The position numbers were made by a program, and so were the translations under genes. Shown one piece after another: positions 24,910 to 34,002 of a stretch of DNA of 64,000 bases; the stretch's first letter is position 1; each line of letters begins with the position of its first letter. The notes under the pieces were generated by a model that saw nothing but the letters and a program-made list of their open reading frames with translations, searched no databases and was not told the DNA's origin. This DNA is from Halomonas aestuarii (lineage in GTDB: Bacteria; Pseudomonadota; Gammaproteobacteria; Pseudomonadales; Halomonadaceae). The stretch spans positions 1,984,001-2,048,000 of the forward strand of contig NZ_CP018139.1 in NCBI RefSeq assembly GCF_001886615.1. The letters run 5' to 3'.

Positions 24910-25906
24910 CGATCAGGATATCGTAAGGTACGCGACCGACCGCGACCGATGTGATGGCTCTGAACGTGTCGGTGTCGATAATCGTGACGTCATCGGACAA
25001 CCCGTTCGCCACATAGAGCCGCTTTTCATCGGCACTAAGCGCCAGCCCCCAGGCTCGCTTGCCGACGAGGACGTAGTCGATCACCTCGCGTTTCGGCACG
25101 TCGACCACCGCAACATGGTTTGCCCGCCCCAGTGCGACATAGGCCCGCTGGCCATCTTCGCTGATGATCAGATCCACGGGCGTGACCTGTTCCGGCCGGA
25201 AGCCGGTCGGCAGAAACTGGATGTCGTCCACGAGCTTCAGCGTCTCGATGTCGATGATATTGACAATCCCGGCAAGCTCTGCCGATACCCAAAGTTCACG
25301 CTCGTCTGGGGTCAGTGCAAAGCGTCTCGGGCGGGTATCCACGAGAATGTCGCGGATCACATCCCCCGCGTCGAGGTCGATGACATGAACGAGGTTTGCC
25401 GCCTCGGAGGCTACGAAGACCAGACGGCCGTCCGCGGTGACCTGCACTCCCTCCGGTTCTTCCCCAGTCAGGAACTCTGCCAGAAACTCGCCGGTTGTGA
25501 CGTCATAAACCGTCGCCGCTGCATCCTCCTCGTTCGATACGATCAGCCTCTTCCCGTCGGGATGAAGGTCGAAGGTCTCGGGTGCAGGCACCCCGGTGAT
25601 ACGGCCCAAGAGTTCGTGGGTGCTGGTATCGTAGATGGCGATCAGATCATCATCGGCACACCCCACAAAGAACTGTGATCGATCGGCGCTGAAATGAATG
25701 CCACGCGGGCGAGCGCAGGTCTCGATCGTGCCAACGACCTCGAATTCAGGCGAGAGGATGCTGAGGGTGTTCGACCGCTCGTTGGTGACGATCGCAAGTC
25801 CTGATGCGGCCTCAGCCGCTGATGCGGGCAGCAACAGCAGAGGCAAGAGACTCAGCCTTTTCAACGTCCACACGAAAATGTTTCTCCAGCGGCAACCAGT
25901 TGTCAT
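24899..25906 (-). CDS. PQQ-dependent catabolism-associated YVTN beta-propeller protein
   Basis: Secreted beta-propeller of 335 residues from the ATG at 25906, chosen because it leaves a normal signal peptide (LSLLPLLLLPASAAEA). Repeats of the YVTN kind recur: GLAIVTNERSNTLSILSPE, GKRLIVSNEEDAAATVYDV, GRLVFVASEAANLVHVIDL, QRAYVALGRANHVAVVDV, KRLYVANGLSDDVTIIDTD. This family (TIGR03866 type) accompanies PQQ alcohol dehydrogenases. Role unknown; possibly binding of PQQ, metal or enzyme in the periplasm. An upstream in-frame ATG at 25951 would add 15 residues that look non-coding. Confidence 0.86.
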   Translation of the reverse strand: MTTGCRWRNIFVWTLKRLSLLPLLLLPASAAEAASGLAIVTNERSNTLSILSPEFEVVGTIETCARPRGIHFSADRSQFFVGCADDDLIAIYDTSTHELLGRITGVPAPETFDLHPDGKRLIVSNEEDAAATVYDVTTGEFLAEFLTGEEPEGVQVTADGRLVFVASEAANLVHVIDLDAGDVIRDILVDTRPRRFALTPDERELWVSAELAGIVNIIDIETLKLVDDIQFLPTGFRPEQVTPVDLIISEDGQRAYVALGRANHVAVVDVPKREVIDYVLVGKRAWGLALSADEKRLYVANGLSDDVTIIDTDTFRAITSVAVGRVPYDILIDDR

Positions 25907-25975
25907 CTGTGAAGTGGCCCCATGCTCTGGACCACGTGAAAGGTCATCCAAGCTCTGACCGGCGGATCATGGGCT

Positions 25976-26545
25976 TCAGGCCGCCTGGGTCGGTGGTTGA
26001 TTGAAGTACAGCTCATCGGGTGTCACATCGTCCAGTCCCTGGTGCGAACGTCCCTCTGGTTTGTACCAAGCGAAGTAGTGTCCTTGCTCTCGCTTCAGGT
26101 GGGGCGCCATCCTTGAACGCCTTCTGGTATACGCGGTCGCCCTTCACCCTGCGCCATAGCCGTTCCATGAAGATGGTGTCCCGGTAGCACTTGCAGTCCA
26201 TGCCGATCTGCACCCTGTGGGCCTTCAGGACGGCCGTAAGGGCCTGGCCGGCGCGTGATCGGAGCTTAAGCTCCCGGGTGGCCCATGGTGCGCCAGGGCC
26301 TTATCCAGGGCGTCGATGCAGAAGTCTGTATCCAGGGTATTGGAGACCCGCCCGGCCAGCAGACGGCGGCTATGCCAGTCCATCACGGTTACCAGTTACA
26401 TAAACGCGCGCTGGCGGCAGTAGCGGGCGTTCGTTGCCCGGACCTTGTTCGGCCTCTCGGTGGCCAGCCCCCGCAGTCGGTAGGAGTAGCTCCGGTGCCC
26501 CTTGCCCGGCAGGCTGGTCCGTGGCCTCGGTTAGGCCATCTGGCA
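25976..26545 (-). pseudogene. degenerate IS3-family transposase OrfB
   Basis: Several frames together spell an IS3 integrase domain: RPRTSLPGKGHRSYSYRLRG, then RAFM followed by a stop, LVTVMDWHSRRLLAGRVSNT and TDFCIDALDKALAHHG; after a shift DTIFMERLWRRVKGDRVYQ, and after another GHYFAWY and SHQGLDDVTPDELYF to the stop at 25976-25978. At least two frameshifts and one in-frame stop make it inactive. It separates the beta-propeller gene from the alcohol dehydrogenase gene. The terminal inverted repeats are not recognisable. Confidence 0.85.
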
Positions 26546-26845
26546 CCCCATCTGACAAATCAGGGGAAGACCTGCTTGGGAATGACCCCACGGCCGAACC
26601 GGTGTGGGCGTGCGGTCATCCGGCATGACCCATAGAGCCCCTCCCCCTCAGGGCGGCAAGGGCCTGGATTGTTTTGTAACCATCTGAATCTTCGGTTTTT
26701 TTGCTCATTATCAGGCTCTATTGGTCGGCCTGATGACAGCTTGGCGCCTGGTCCTGGTTTCGGTGTCCACTTTCTAGTGCGCAGAAAATAATCAACTACT
26801 ATGAGAGGGCAATAACTACAATACACGCCATGCGAGGAAGCCATC
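26546..26845. other. intergenic region upstream of PQQ alcohol dehydrogenase
   Basis: No gene is visible. The first part is probably further decayed insertion-sequence material. The last 150 bases are AT-rich and should contain the dehydrogenase promoter. I see no convincing -35/-10 pair or sigma54 site. Confidence 0.5.
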
Positions 26846-28546
26846 ATGAAAAGCCGTGTATTATCCATTGCTGTCGCAATGGTGCTTTGTATCGGGGCAT
26901 CGGGCGCGAGCGCCCAGGAGGAGACCTCGACAAGTACGCTTTACGGGGACCTGCAGTCGGTCACCCAGAACATGCTCACGCGGGCGTCGGGTGACGGGAA
27001 CAACTTTCTCCACACCAACGGTAACTACGCACAGACCCGCTACTACCCGGCCAGTCAAATCAACACGGGCAATGTCAGAAATCTGCGTCCCGCCTGGATC
27101 TTCCAGACCGAGATCGTGGATACCATGGAAACGTCACCGATCGTCGTAAATGGCATCATGTATGTCACGACGGCGTTCAACCACGTCTACGCACTCGACG
27201 CTCGAACCGGCAAGCAGATCTGGCATCACAAGCATGCCATGGGTCCGGTCACAACCTATTGCTGCGGCCCAAACAATCGCGGCGTGGCCGTCTCGGGTGA
27301 CAAGGTCTTCATGGGCACGCTCGACGCCAAGCTCGTTGCGCTGGACGCAAAAACCGGCAAGCAGCTCTGGGAAACCCAGATCGCCGAGCCCGAGCTCGGC
27401 TATTCCGAGACCATGGCGCCCAGCGTGGTAGAAAACATGGTGCTGATCGGCACGAACGGCGGTGAGTACGGTATCCGTGGATTCGTCAAGGCGTTTGATA
27501 CCGAGACCGGCGAGGAAATCTGGACCTTCCACACCATCCCCGAAGATTCCGTCGGCGTCTGGGCGACGCATGACGCCACTGGCCGCGACATGCACCGTGA
27601 CATCGAGGCCGAGAAGGCGGCGCTGGCCAGCATGGGCGACCCCTTCGAGACCCTCGGGGGCGGCGTCTGGCAAAATCCGGCTGTCGATCTCGAAACCCGG
27701 CGTATCTACTTCGTGGTGGGTAACCCTTCTCCAGACCTCGATGGATCCCTGCGTCCGGGGGATAACCTCTACACCGACAGCCTTGTCGCGGTGGACATGG
27801 ATACCGGCGAGTATGTCTGCCATTTCCAGTACATCGCTCATGACGTCTGGGATCTTGATGCAGTCTCGCCTCCGATCATCACAACGGTTGCGGACGAGAA
27901 CGGTAATGACGTAAAGGGTGTGCTCCATGCCGGCAAGACGGGTCATGTCTATGTCCATCATGCCGACGACTGCTCGATGATCCGCTTCTCTGAAGCCATG
28001 GTGCCGCAAGAGAACATGTGGACGCTGCCGACTGCCGATGGTGCGCGGATGCTTCCTGGTGCGAACGGCGGGGTCGAATGGTCGCCGATGGCGATCGACC
28101 CGAACCATAGGCTTAGCTATGCGATCAACTTACATCAGCCAATGACCTACACGGTCCGCTCTACTCCTTATCCGGAGGGCAAGCTCTGGCTCGGCGGCTC
28201 GTTTGACGTAATCCCGGAAGAAGAGCAGTGGGGCAACGTCACCGCGGTCGACTACGACACAGGCGACATTGCCTGGCAGGTCCGGACCGCCGAACCGATG
28301 ATCGGCGGCGTCCTGGCCACGGCTGGCGGTCTGGTGTTCACTGGCGAAGGCAATGGGCTCTTCAAGGCCTATGATAGCTCTAATGGTGGAGAGCTTTGGC
28401 GCTTTCAGGCAGGCGCTGGTGTCAATGCGCCACCCTCCAGCTACACGGTAGAGGGCCAGCAATACATCGTGGTCGCCGCGGGTGGCAACGCTCAGCTAAA
28501 CTTCAAGCGTGGCAACAACATCATCGCCTTCACGCTTGCAGACTGA
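26846..28546 (+). CDS. PQQ-dependent alcohol dehydrogenase, lanthanide-type active site
   Basis: Periplasmic quinoprotein of 566 residues that oxidises primary alcohols to aldehydes and passes electrons to cytochrome c. The signal peptide ends at ASAQ. The eight-bladed propeller shows tryptophan-docking repeats such as [12 protein letters not shown] and [11 protein letters not shown]. The vicinal disulfide is Cys139-Cys140 (TTYCCGPN). Metal and catalytic residues are Glu207 (NGGEYGIRG), Asn293 (VVGNPSPD), catalytic Asp336 and an extra Asp338 in HDVWDLDAV. An acidic residue two places after the catalytic Asp is diagnostic of lanthanide-dependent enzymes (XoxF, PedH). The ATG has GAGGAAG upstream. 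The adjacent cytochrome c gene is its likely electron acceptor. Confidence 0.93.
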   Translation: MKSRVLSIAVAMVLCIGASGASAQEETSTSTLYGDLQSVTQNMLTRASGDGNNFLHTNGNYAQTRYYPASQINTGNVRNLRPAWIFQTEIVDTMETSPIVVNGIMYVTTAFNHVYALDARTGKQIWHHKHAMGPVTTYCCGPNNRGVAVSGDKVFMGTLDAKLVALDAKTGKQLWETQIAEPELGYSETMAPSVVENMVLIGTNGGEYGIRGFVKAFDTETGEEIWTFHTIPEDSVGVWATHDATGRDMHRDIEAEKAALASMGDPFETLGGGVWQNPAVDLETRRIYFVVGNPSPDLDGSLRPGDNLYTDSLVAVDMDTGEYVCHFQYIAHDVWDLDAVSPPIITTVADENGNDVKGVLHAGKTGHVYVHHADDCSMIRFSEAMVPQENMWTLPTADGARMLPGANGGVEWSPMAIDPNHRLSYAINLHQPMTYTVRSTPYPEGKLWLGGSFDVIPEEEQWGNVTAVDYDTGDIAWQVRTAEPMIGGVLATAGGLVFTGEGNGLFKAYDSSNGGELWRFQAGAGVNAPPSSYTVEGQQYIVVAAGGNAQLNFKRGNNIIAFTLAD

Positions 28547-28613
28547 GATTTCTCAAAGATGATGGGAAGGGCGGGCTTAACAGTCTGCCCTTGCCTTTTG
28601 GGGAGACGGAATA

Positions 28614-29186
28614 ATGAGATTGCCCTTTGCTGCATTGACGCTGACACTTGCCGCATTGCCAGCGATGGCCATGGAAAACTTTGTACTCGAAGATGAAGTC
28701 GCGGTCTGCATGAGTTGTCATGGAGAAGAGGGTGTGCCGATAGCACAAGACTATCCCGTCATCTGGGGGCAGCAGTATTTCTATATCTACACCCAGCTTC
28801 GTGATTATGGCGCCGGGCGAAGGGACAATGAAATAATGTCCCCTATCGCGGCCAAGTATGACCGGGATCAGGTCAAACTTCTGGCCGAACATTTCGCCGC
28901 GCTGACCTGGCCGGATATCCCGGCCGCGATGGAGGATGGCGATCAGCAGGTAGCCCAGAAAGGCGTCACGGGTGGGCAGTGCAGCGCGTGCCATGGAAAG
29001 TGGCAGGGCGACAGCCGGATCCCTCGTCTGGCGGGACAGCAGGCCGGATATCTCAAGAAGACGATGCTGGACTTCAAGAACGAGATCCGGATGAACGCGC
29101 CCGACAAGATCAGCACGATGAAACAACTCGATGACGCGACGATCGATGCGCTTTCACGCTACCTCGCTACGGTCGACGTCCAGTAG
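28614..29186 (+). CDS. di-haem cytochrome c (c4-like)
   Basis: Periplasmic cytochrome of 190 residues with a signal peptide (PFAALTLTLAALPAMA). Two haem-binding sites are CMSCH (32-36) and CSACH (123-127), with candidate Met ligands in later segments (IMSPIAAKYD, KISTMKQLDD), giving two similar c4-like halves. It follows the PQQ alcohol dehydrogenase by 67 bases on the same strand and is the natural electron acceptor for it, passing electrons to the terminal oxidase. GGGGAGA precedes the ATG. Confidence 0.93.
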   Translation: MRLPFAALTLTLAALPAMAMENFVLEDEVAVCMSCHGEEGVPIAQDYPVIWGQQYFYIYTQLRDYGAGRRDNEIMSPIAAKYDRDQVKLLAEHFAALTWPDIPAAMEDGDQQVAQKGVTGGQCSACHGKWQGDSRIPRLAGQQAGYLKKTMLDFKNEIRMNAPDKISTMKQLDDATIDALSRYLATVDVQ

Positions 29187-29190
29187 GTTC

Positions 29191-30102
29191 TCAGGGTCTA
29201 AAAAGTGATCGGATCTCGTCGCTGACGGCGAGGTCCGGTGCAGTCATGCCCATGTTGTCGCGAATACCTGGGTCGGCGCCGGCATCCAGCAGATACTCCA
29301 CCATCTGGGCATGGCCGCGCTCGGCAGCGATCATCAACGCCGTCCTGCCTCGGTCGTCCTGGAGGTCGATCCTGGCCCCGGCGTCCAGCAACGCCGCGGC
29401 GACAGCCAGACCATCCGCGGCGGGAGCATCGTTCGAGTGTCCGGCGACCCACATCAGCGCCGTGAGTTTGTGGCCCCAGACCCGGTCCGGATCGGCATCT
29501 GCCTCGAGCAGGAGTTCGACACTTGCCGGAAAGGCTCTTCCAGCCGCATAGACCAATGCACCCTTACCGTGACGGTCCTCGGCGTCCGGATCTGCACCTG
29601 CTTCCAGCAGCGCCGTGAGCATTCGCCGGTCGCCCTCGAAGGCGGCGGCCATGACGGGGGTTACCCCTTCGCGGTTAGCGAGATTCACGTCCGCGCCCGC
29701 GGCGATCAAATAGGACGCCATGCGTCGGCGTCCCTCCTGAACGGCAGCCAGCAGCGGTGACGTGCCCGCCAGGTTGGGGTGATCCAGGGAAGCTCCCCGT
29801 TCAAGCAGCGCCGCAACGATCTCATGAGCCCCGTGCGCCGCCGCCACGTTCAGCGGGGTGCCACCGAAGCGGTTCCTCGCTTCGACCGATGCGCCATTCT
29901 CGAGAAGACCGAGCGCGGTCTGGGGACAATCCAGTGCCGCCGCTTCGAACAAGGCCTCATTCAGCACTCTGCCCTCAAGGTTCGCGGGCGATTGGGCGAT
30001 ACGAGTGTCGAGCGCTTCGCAGACTCGCGTGACCGGCTGGGCGCTCGCAGCCCCGGCTGCGATGACGAGGAGCGTCACTGCGAGACTCTTCATCCTCATC
30101 AT
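29191..30102 (-). CDS. secreted ankyrin-repeat protein
   Basis: Protein of 303 residues with a signal peptide (LAVTLLVIAAGAASA) and about seven ankyrin repeats covering most of the chain, e.g. FGGTPLNVAAAHGAHEIVAAL, GTSPLLAAVQEGRRRMASYLI, GVTPVMAAAFEGDRRMLTALL, GRTALMIAAERGHAQMVEYLL. Ankyrin domains bind proteins; a periplasmic location suggests interaction with the quinoprotein or its partners. It converges on the cytochrome c gene and overlaps the upstream small exported protein gene by 4 bases, so the pair is co-translated. Confidence 0.85.
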   Translation of the reverse strand: MMRMKSLAVTLLVIAAGAASAQPVTRVCEALDTRIAQSPANLEGRVLNEALFEAAALDCPQTALGLLENGASVEARNRFGGTPLNVAAAHGAHEIVAALLERGASLDHPNLAGTSPLLAAVQEGRRRMASYLIAAGADVNLANREGVTPVMAAAFEGDRRMLTALLEAGADPDAEDRHGKGALVYAAGRAFPASVELLLEADADPDRVWGHKLTALMWVAGHSNDAPAADGLAVAAALLDAGARIDLQDDRGRTALMIAAERGHAQMVEYLLDAGADPGIRDNMGMTAPDLAVSDEIRSLFRP

Positions 30103-30521
30103 TTTACGACAAACACTCCGCTGAACCCCTGCGTTTCCAACCCTTCGACGTAATAGGAATACTCGCCGGGTCGCTGTGGGATAAACCAGATGTCGATTTC
30201 ACCCTCGTCGTCGAATTCGACGGCGTGGAGCCCGAATGGCTTGACCTCCTTTTCCTCGATGACAACCTGGTCGATCCAGCTTTCTTTGAAGAGCTCCGGG
30301 GCAAGCAGCTTGTATTCCTCGAGGCCGTCGCTTGCGATCCTCCAGCGATAGTAGACTCCGGTCTCCACCTCGTAGCGGGTCACCGAGAAGCCTGACACCG
30401 CATCCAGAACCAACGGCTCCAATCTGTCCGCCCGGCGTGTTGGATCGCCCTCGGCGGAAGCAGTCGTTGCGAGAGAAACAAGGAGCAACGCAACAGAGAT
30501 CGATCTGGCAATTTCTGGCAT
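30099..30521 (-). CDS. small exported protein, possibly cupredoxin-like
   Basis: Protein of 140 residues with a signal peptide (SISVALLLVSLATTASA). The mature chain is rich in beta-strand patterns, and the C-terminal block IDIWFIPQRPGEYSYYVEGLE resembles the end of cupredoxin-fold domains. The usual Cys and Met copper ligands are not seen, so copper binding is doubtful. Its gene overlaps the ankyrin gene by 4 bases and belongs to the PQQ alcohol oxidation island. Function unknown. Confidence 0.72.
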   Translation of the reverse strand: MPEIARSISVALLLVSLATTASAEGDPTRRADRLEPLVLDAVSGFSVTRYEVETGVYYRWRIASDGLEEYKLLAPELFKESWIDQVVIEEKEVKPFGLHAVEFDDEGEIDIWFIPQRPGEYSYYVEGLETQGFSGVFVVK

Positions 30522-30698
30522 GAGTTTCGCGGTCCCGGCTTTTAACGTCGCGCTGTGACTGAGACGTTAGCACTCGGCCGTGATCTTGCCCAGCCTTTGT
30601 GGACACCGGTCAGCGCAAGAAGATGGGGTGGGTGAAGCGCCCTCGAGATGCCGGTGGTCCGGGAAGCTCCCCTTCCGTGAGTGATGGTCTGCAACACG

Positions 30699-30726
30699 AC
30701 GGCCCCGCGATCCATCGCGGGGCCGT
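30699..30726 (-). terminator. terminator of the ridA operon
   Basis: ACGGCCCCGCGAT (30699-30711) pairs with ATCGCGGGGCCGT (30714-30726), a perfect 13-base stem, just after the RidA-family stop on the minus strand. It also marks the right edge of the accessory island. No clear T-run follows on either strand. Confidence 0.55.
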
Positions 30727-30751
30727 TCCTCCACAGCGTCGTCCCGATAGA

Positions 30752-31105
30752 TCAGCGTGACAGGGCGGCCACCACGGAAATCTCGACCAGCAGCTCCGGG
30801 CTTGCCATGCGGGCCTCCACGCAGGCCCGTGCCGGGGCCTTGTCCTCCGGCACCCAGGCGTCCCAGACGCGATTCATGCCGTCGAAGTGCGCCATGTCCT
30901 TGAGGTAGAGGGTCGCGGAGAGCAGGTGCTCCCGGTCGCTGCCGACGCTCTCCAGCAGGGCGTCGACCTTGGCCAGCATGGTCTCGGTCTGGCCGGTGAT
31001 GTCGGCGTGACGGTCCTCGGCCACCTGGCCGCACAAGTAGACGGTGTCGTGGTGGACGACGGCGCGGCTCATGCGCACGCCGGTCTCGAAGCGTTGCAGG
31101 GTCAT
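30752..31105 (-). CDS. RidA family reactive imine/enamine deaminase
   Basis: Protein of 117 residues of the RidA/YjgF family, which hydrolyses reactive enamine/imine intermediates made by PLP or flavin amine-oxidising enzymes. Family blocks [19 protein letters not shown] and [19 protein letters not shown] are clear; the Arg in PARACVEA corresponds to the catalytic arginine. It is last in the minus-strand operon, one base after the stop of the flavoprotein gene, whose product likely makes an imine; RidA would remove it. Confidence 0.92.
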   Translation of the reverse strand: MTLQRFETGVRMSRAVVHHDTVYLCGQVAEDRHADITGQTETMLAKVDALLESVGSDREHLLSATLYLKDMAHFDGMNRVWDAWVPEDKAPARACVEARMASPELLVEISVVAALSR

Positions 31106-31106
31106 C

Positions 31107-32516
31107 TCAATTCCTCGTCAAAGTATCGGGTTCGCTCAGGCTGGCCAGTTCCCCCAGGCTGAGCGGCTTGATCGGGGGGCGGATGTGGTAGTAGCCGACC
31201 GCATCGACCGTCTCGCTGCACTGGTCGGCGATGACCTGGGAGACGGTCAGTCCGCACAGCCGTCCCTGACAGGGGCCCATGCCGGCACGGCAGAAGGCCT
31301 TGGCCTGGTTGGGGCCTCGGCAGCCGGCATCGGCGATGCGGCGCAGCTCCCCCGCCGTGACTTCCTCGCAGCGGCAGACGATGGTGTCGTCCTCGGGGAC
31401 CAGGTAGCGCCGAGCCGGCTGGTAGAGCACGTCCAGGAAGGGGCGGATGGCCAGCTGGGGTGCCAGGCGAGTGCGCAGGGGGGAGGCCAGCCGGTCTCTC
31501 GCCTCGGCCTCGAGGTGACCCAGCTGTTCGGCGATTGCCAGGGCCGCCAGGCGGCCCGCTTCCTCGGCGGCCTGGGCGCCGGCGATGCCGCCGGAATCGC
31601 CGGCCACGAAGACCCCCGGGCGAGACGTCTCGCCCCAGGCATCGAGCCGTGGCCGCCAGCACTGTTGGGTCTCGTCCCAGTCGTGCGCCAGCTCGAGTGC
31701 GCGGGTCAGCTGGACGTTGGGTACCACGCCCTGGTGCACCAGCAGGGTCCGGCACTCGCGCTCCTGCGAGCGGCCCGCCTGCCGATAGCGCAGGTGCGTC
31801 ATGCGCTCCCCGTCGCGGGACAGGGCCTCGAGGTCATCGACCCCCTTGAGGTGGGGGATGCCGGCGCGGTGAATCTCCCGGAGCAGCCCTAGGCCCTTGG
31901 CCAGCAGCCGCGGGTTGCGCAGCGCGCCGGCGAGATGTCGCGCCGCGCGACGCCAGTTGCCGCGCGGTGTGGTATCGAGGAGCGCCTCGACGGTCACGCC
32001 GGCCCGCGCCAGCTGGGCGGCGATCAGCAGCAGCAGGGGGCCGCTGCCGGCCAGCACGATGGGCCCGGGCGGGACCATGGCGCTGCTCTTGAGCAGGGTC
32101 TGGGCGGCCCCGCCGGTCATCACCCCCGGCAGGGTCCAGCCCGGGAAGGGGACCGGCCGTTCCTGAGCGCCGGTGGCCACCAGCAGCCGCCGGGTGCGCA
32201 GCCGCTGGCTGCGGCCCTCTCGGGAGACGTCGAGGCTCAGGTCGTCTTCGACGCCCCACACGGTCGTGCCCGGCCAGTAGTCCGTGCCGGCGTCCTCGAA
32301 GGCGTGGAGCAGGTCGCGGCCGTGATAGTAGTCCTCGCCGAGGATGCGTTCATCCTCCAGGGGGGTGCGCCCGATGGCCCGGTAGATCTGGCCACCGGCC
32401 TCCTCCTGCTCGTCGAGCAGGGCGCAGCGCAGCCCCTGCCGGCCGGCTTCCGCGGCGGCGGCCATGCCGGCGGGGCCGGCGCCGATGATGATCAGGTCGT
32501 AGTCAGGCGTCGCCAT
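31107..32516 (-). CDS. FAD/NAD(P)-binding oxidoreductase subunit with BFD-type [2Fe-2S] domain (HcnB/LhpE/OoxA-like)
   Basis: Flavoprotein of 469 residues. The first dinucleotide motif is [18 protein letters not shown], a second lies in [21 protein letters not shown], and the third FAD region is [11 protein letters not shown]. The C-terminal domain carries [14 protein letters not shown] and then [13 protein letters not shown], a four-cysteine bacterioferredoxin-like iron-sulfur site. This is the architecture of subunit A of opine oxidases, HcnB and hydroxyproline dehydrogenase LhpE. The start ATG at 32516 overlaps the small ferredoxin-like subunit gene by 14 bases. Confidence 0.9.
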   Translation of the reverse strand: MATPDYDLIIIGAGPAGMAAAAEAGRQGLRCALLDEQEEAGGQIYRAIGRTPLEDERILGEDYYHGRDLLHAFEDAGTDYWPGTTVWGVEDDLSLDVSREGRSQRLRTRRLLVATGAQERPVPFPGWTLPGVMTGGAAQTLLKSSAMVPPGPIVLAGSGPLLLLIAAQLARAGVTVEALLDTTPRGNWRRAARHLAGALRNPRLLAKGLGLLREIHRAGIPHLKGVDDLEALSRDGERMTHLRYRQAGRSQERECRTLLVHQGVVPNVQLTRALELAHDWDETQQCWRPRLDAWGETSRPGVFVAGDSGGIAGAQAAEEAGRLAALAIAEQLGHLEAEARDRLASPLRTRLAPQLAIRPFLDVLYQPARRYLVPEDDTIVCRCEEVTAGELRRIADAGCRGPNQAKAFCRAGMGPCQGRLCGLTVSQVIADQCSETVDAVGYYHIRPPIKPLSLGELASLSEPDTLTRN

Positions 32517-32835
32517 GAGGGCCCTCCCCGTGCATGTCTCGCGCCCCGTGCTGCCGTCGAATCCGCATGCCGTCGCGGACGGCAATCATGCAGCCCTGCT
32601 GGTTGGGTGTGCCGTCGATCTCGACCAGGCACTCGAAGCACGCGCCCATCAGGCAGTAGGGCGCACGCGGCGAGCCGCCTGCCGGGGTGGTGCGCGAGGG
32701 CAGGAGCCCCGCGGCCAACACCGCGGCGGCGGCGCTGTCGTGCGCCTGCATCTCGACGGGGTCGCCCTCCACGAACACCGTCACCCTGGCCTGGGGGCGG
32801 CAGGGCAGGCGTTCAAAGGCTGAAGCGTTGGGCAT
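32503..32835 (-). CDS. [2Fe-2S] ferredoxin-like subunit (HcnA/LhpF-like)
   Basis: Small subunit of 110 residues with a ferredoxin-type fold: VTVFVEGDPVEMQAHDSAAAAVLAAG, then the cluster-binding CLMGACFECLVEIDG and a distal QGCM. It corresponds to the third subunit of HcnABC-type dehydrogenases and transfers electrons between the two flavoproteins. I use the ATG at 32835, which overlaps the end of the DAO-type subunit gene by 23 bases; the longer frame lies within that gene. Confidence 0.88.
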   Translation of the reverse strand: MPNASAFERLPCRPQARVTVFVEGDPVEMQAHDSAAAAVLAAGLLPSRTTPAGGSPRAPYCLMGACFECLVEIDGTPNQQGCMIAVRDGMRIRRQHGARDMHGEGPHGDA

Positions 32836-33937
32836 GGAACACCTCCAGAGGCAGGTCGGTTTCATCGCTGGCGATCCAGTCTGCAAGAGGGCCTTCGTGC
32901 AGGGCACCCAGGGTCACGCCGCTGTGGCAGGTCACCAGGTAGGCCCCGGGGCACTCCCGTGACGCCTCGTAGATCGGATAGCCATCCGGTGTCATCACGC
33001 GCAACGCCCCCCAGGCGCGCACCATCTTGACGTCGCGCAGCAGCGGGAAGAGACGCACGGCGCGGTGGGCGATCTGGGCCATGACGTCCGTGGTGGTGCC
33101 GCTGTCGAAGCCGACGTCCTCCTTGGAGTCGCCGATCTGGACGGTGCCCTCGCCGGTCTGCCGGACGTGGCCGGTGGGGTAGTCGAGGAAGTGACGCACG
33201 CGCTCGGCGACCAGCACCTGCCCCCGGTTGGGGAACACCGGCGCCGACAGGCCGACCTTGGGGGCGAGGTCGCGATTGCCCAGGCCTGCGGCCAGCACGA
33301 CCTTGGCGCATGACCAGACGCCGGCCGGCGTGGTGATCCGGAAGGACTCGCCCCGACGGTCGATGTCCTGGACCCGGCCGCCGTTGTCGATCACGCCGCC
33401 CTGGGCTAGGAAGCGCTCAGTCATGGCGCGCAGCAGCAGCAGGGGGTTTAAGTGACCATCCTCGGGGCCCCAGGTGGCGCCGGCGACCTCGTCACCGATG
33501 TCGGGGAAGTAGTCGCGCACCTGGTCGAGATCCAGGGTCTCGAAGGGGTAGTCGCCGCCGGCCGCGTCGCGCATGCGGGTCAGCATGTCTGTCCTGGCCT
33601 CCAGCTCCTCCTGGGTGAGGCACAGGTAGAGGCCGCCGCGCTGCTCCAGCTGCACGTCGATGCCGGTGGTTTCCCGGAGGCGGCGCGCCAGATCCGGCCA
33701 GAGACTCGCCGACAGGCGAGTGACCCGGGCATATTCCGGCATGGTGTCACCCTTGCCCTGGACCCAGACTAGGCCGAAGTTGCCGCGCGAGGCGCGCAGG
33801 GCGACGTCCCCCTCGTCGAGCACCGCGACCTTCAGGTCATGGCGCTGCAGGCCCAGAGCGATGGCCATGCCGACCAGCCCGCCACCCACCAGGCACACGT
33901 CGGCCGTACGCGAGTCGCTTGTCGTCGCTTGCGTCAT
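32813..33937 (-). CDS. FAD-dependent D-amino-acid-oxidase-type dehydrogenase subunit (HcnC/LhpB/OoxB-like)
   Basis: Flavoprotein of 374 residues of the DAO superfamily: VCLVGGGLVGMAIALGLQRHD at the N-terminus, ASRGNFGLVWVQGKGDTMPEY, and a C-terminal TPDGYPIYEASRECPGAYLVTCHSGVTLGALHEG with the isoalloxazine contacts. This is the catalytic subunit that oxidises a secondary or primary amine, with candidates D-hydroxyproline, opines, glycine or D-amino acids. It precedes the other two subunits in one operon and follows a TRAP transporter that may import the substrate. Confidence 0.89.
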   Translation of the reverse strand: MTQATTSDSRTADVCLVGGGLVGMAIALGLQRHDLKVAVLDEGDVALRASRGNFGLVWVQGKGDTMPEYARVTRLSASLWPDLARRLRETTGIDVQLEQRGGLYLCLTQEELEARTDMLTRMRDAAGGDYPFETLDLDQVRDYFPDIGDEVAGATWGPEDGHLNPLLLLRAMTERFLAQGGVIDNGGRVQDIDRRGESFRITTPAGVWSCAKVVLAAGLGNRDLAPKVGLSAPVFPNRGQVLVAERVRHFLDYPTGHVRQTGEGTVQIGDSKEDVGFDSGTTTDVMAQIAHRAVRLFPLLRDVKMVRAWGALRVMTPDGYPIYEASRECPGAYLVTCHSGVTLGALHEGPLADWIASDETDLPLEVFHAQRFSL

Positions 33938-34002
33938 CGTGGATTCCTGCGTGATTTGCGTGTGTCGTGACAGGCCCGGCCGGACGGCCGGGCCCAGGCA
34001 GG

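Noticed and set aside
25907..25951. Longer start for the beta-propeller gene at 25951
   Set aside because: The 15 added residues precede a complete signal peptide and have no hydrophobic character, so the ATG at 25906 fits better.
26846..28546. Methanol dehydrogenase MxaF or XoxF as a specific name
   Set aside because: No mxaG/xoxG-type partner set or pqq genes are in the window and the length differs, so only the PQQ alcohol dehydrogenase family and metal type are supported.
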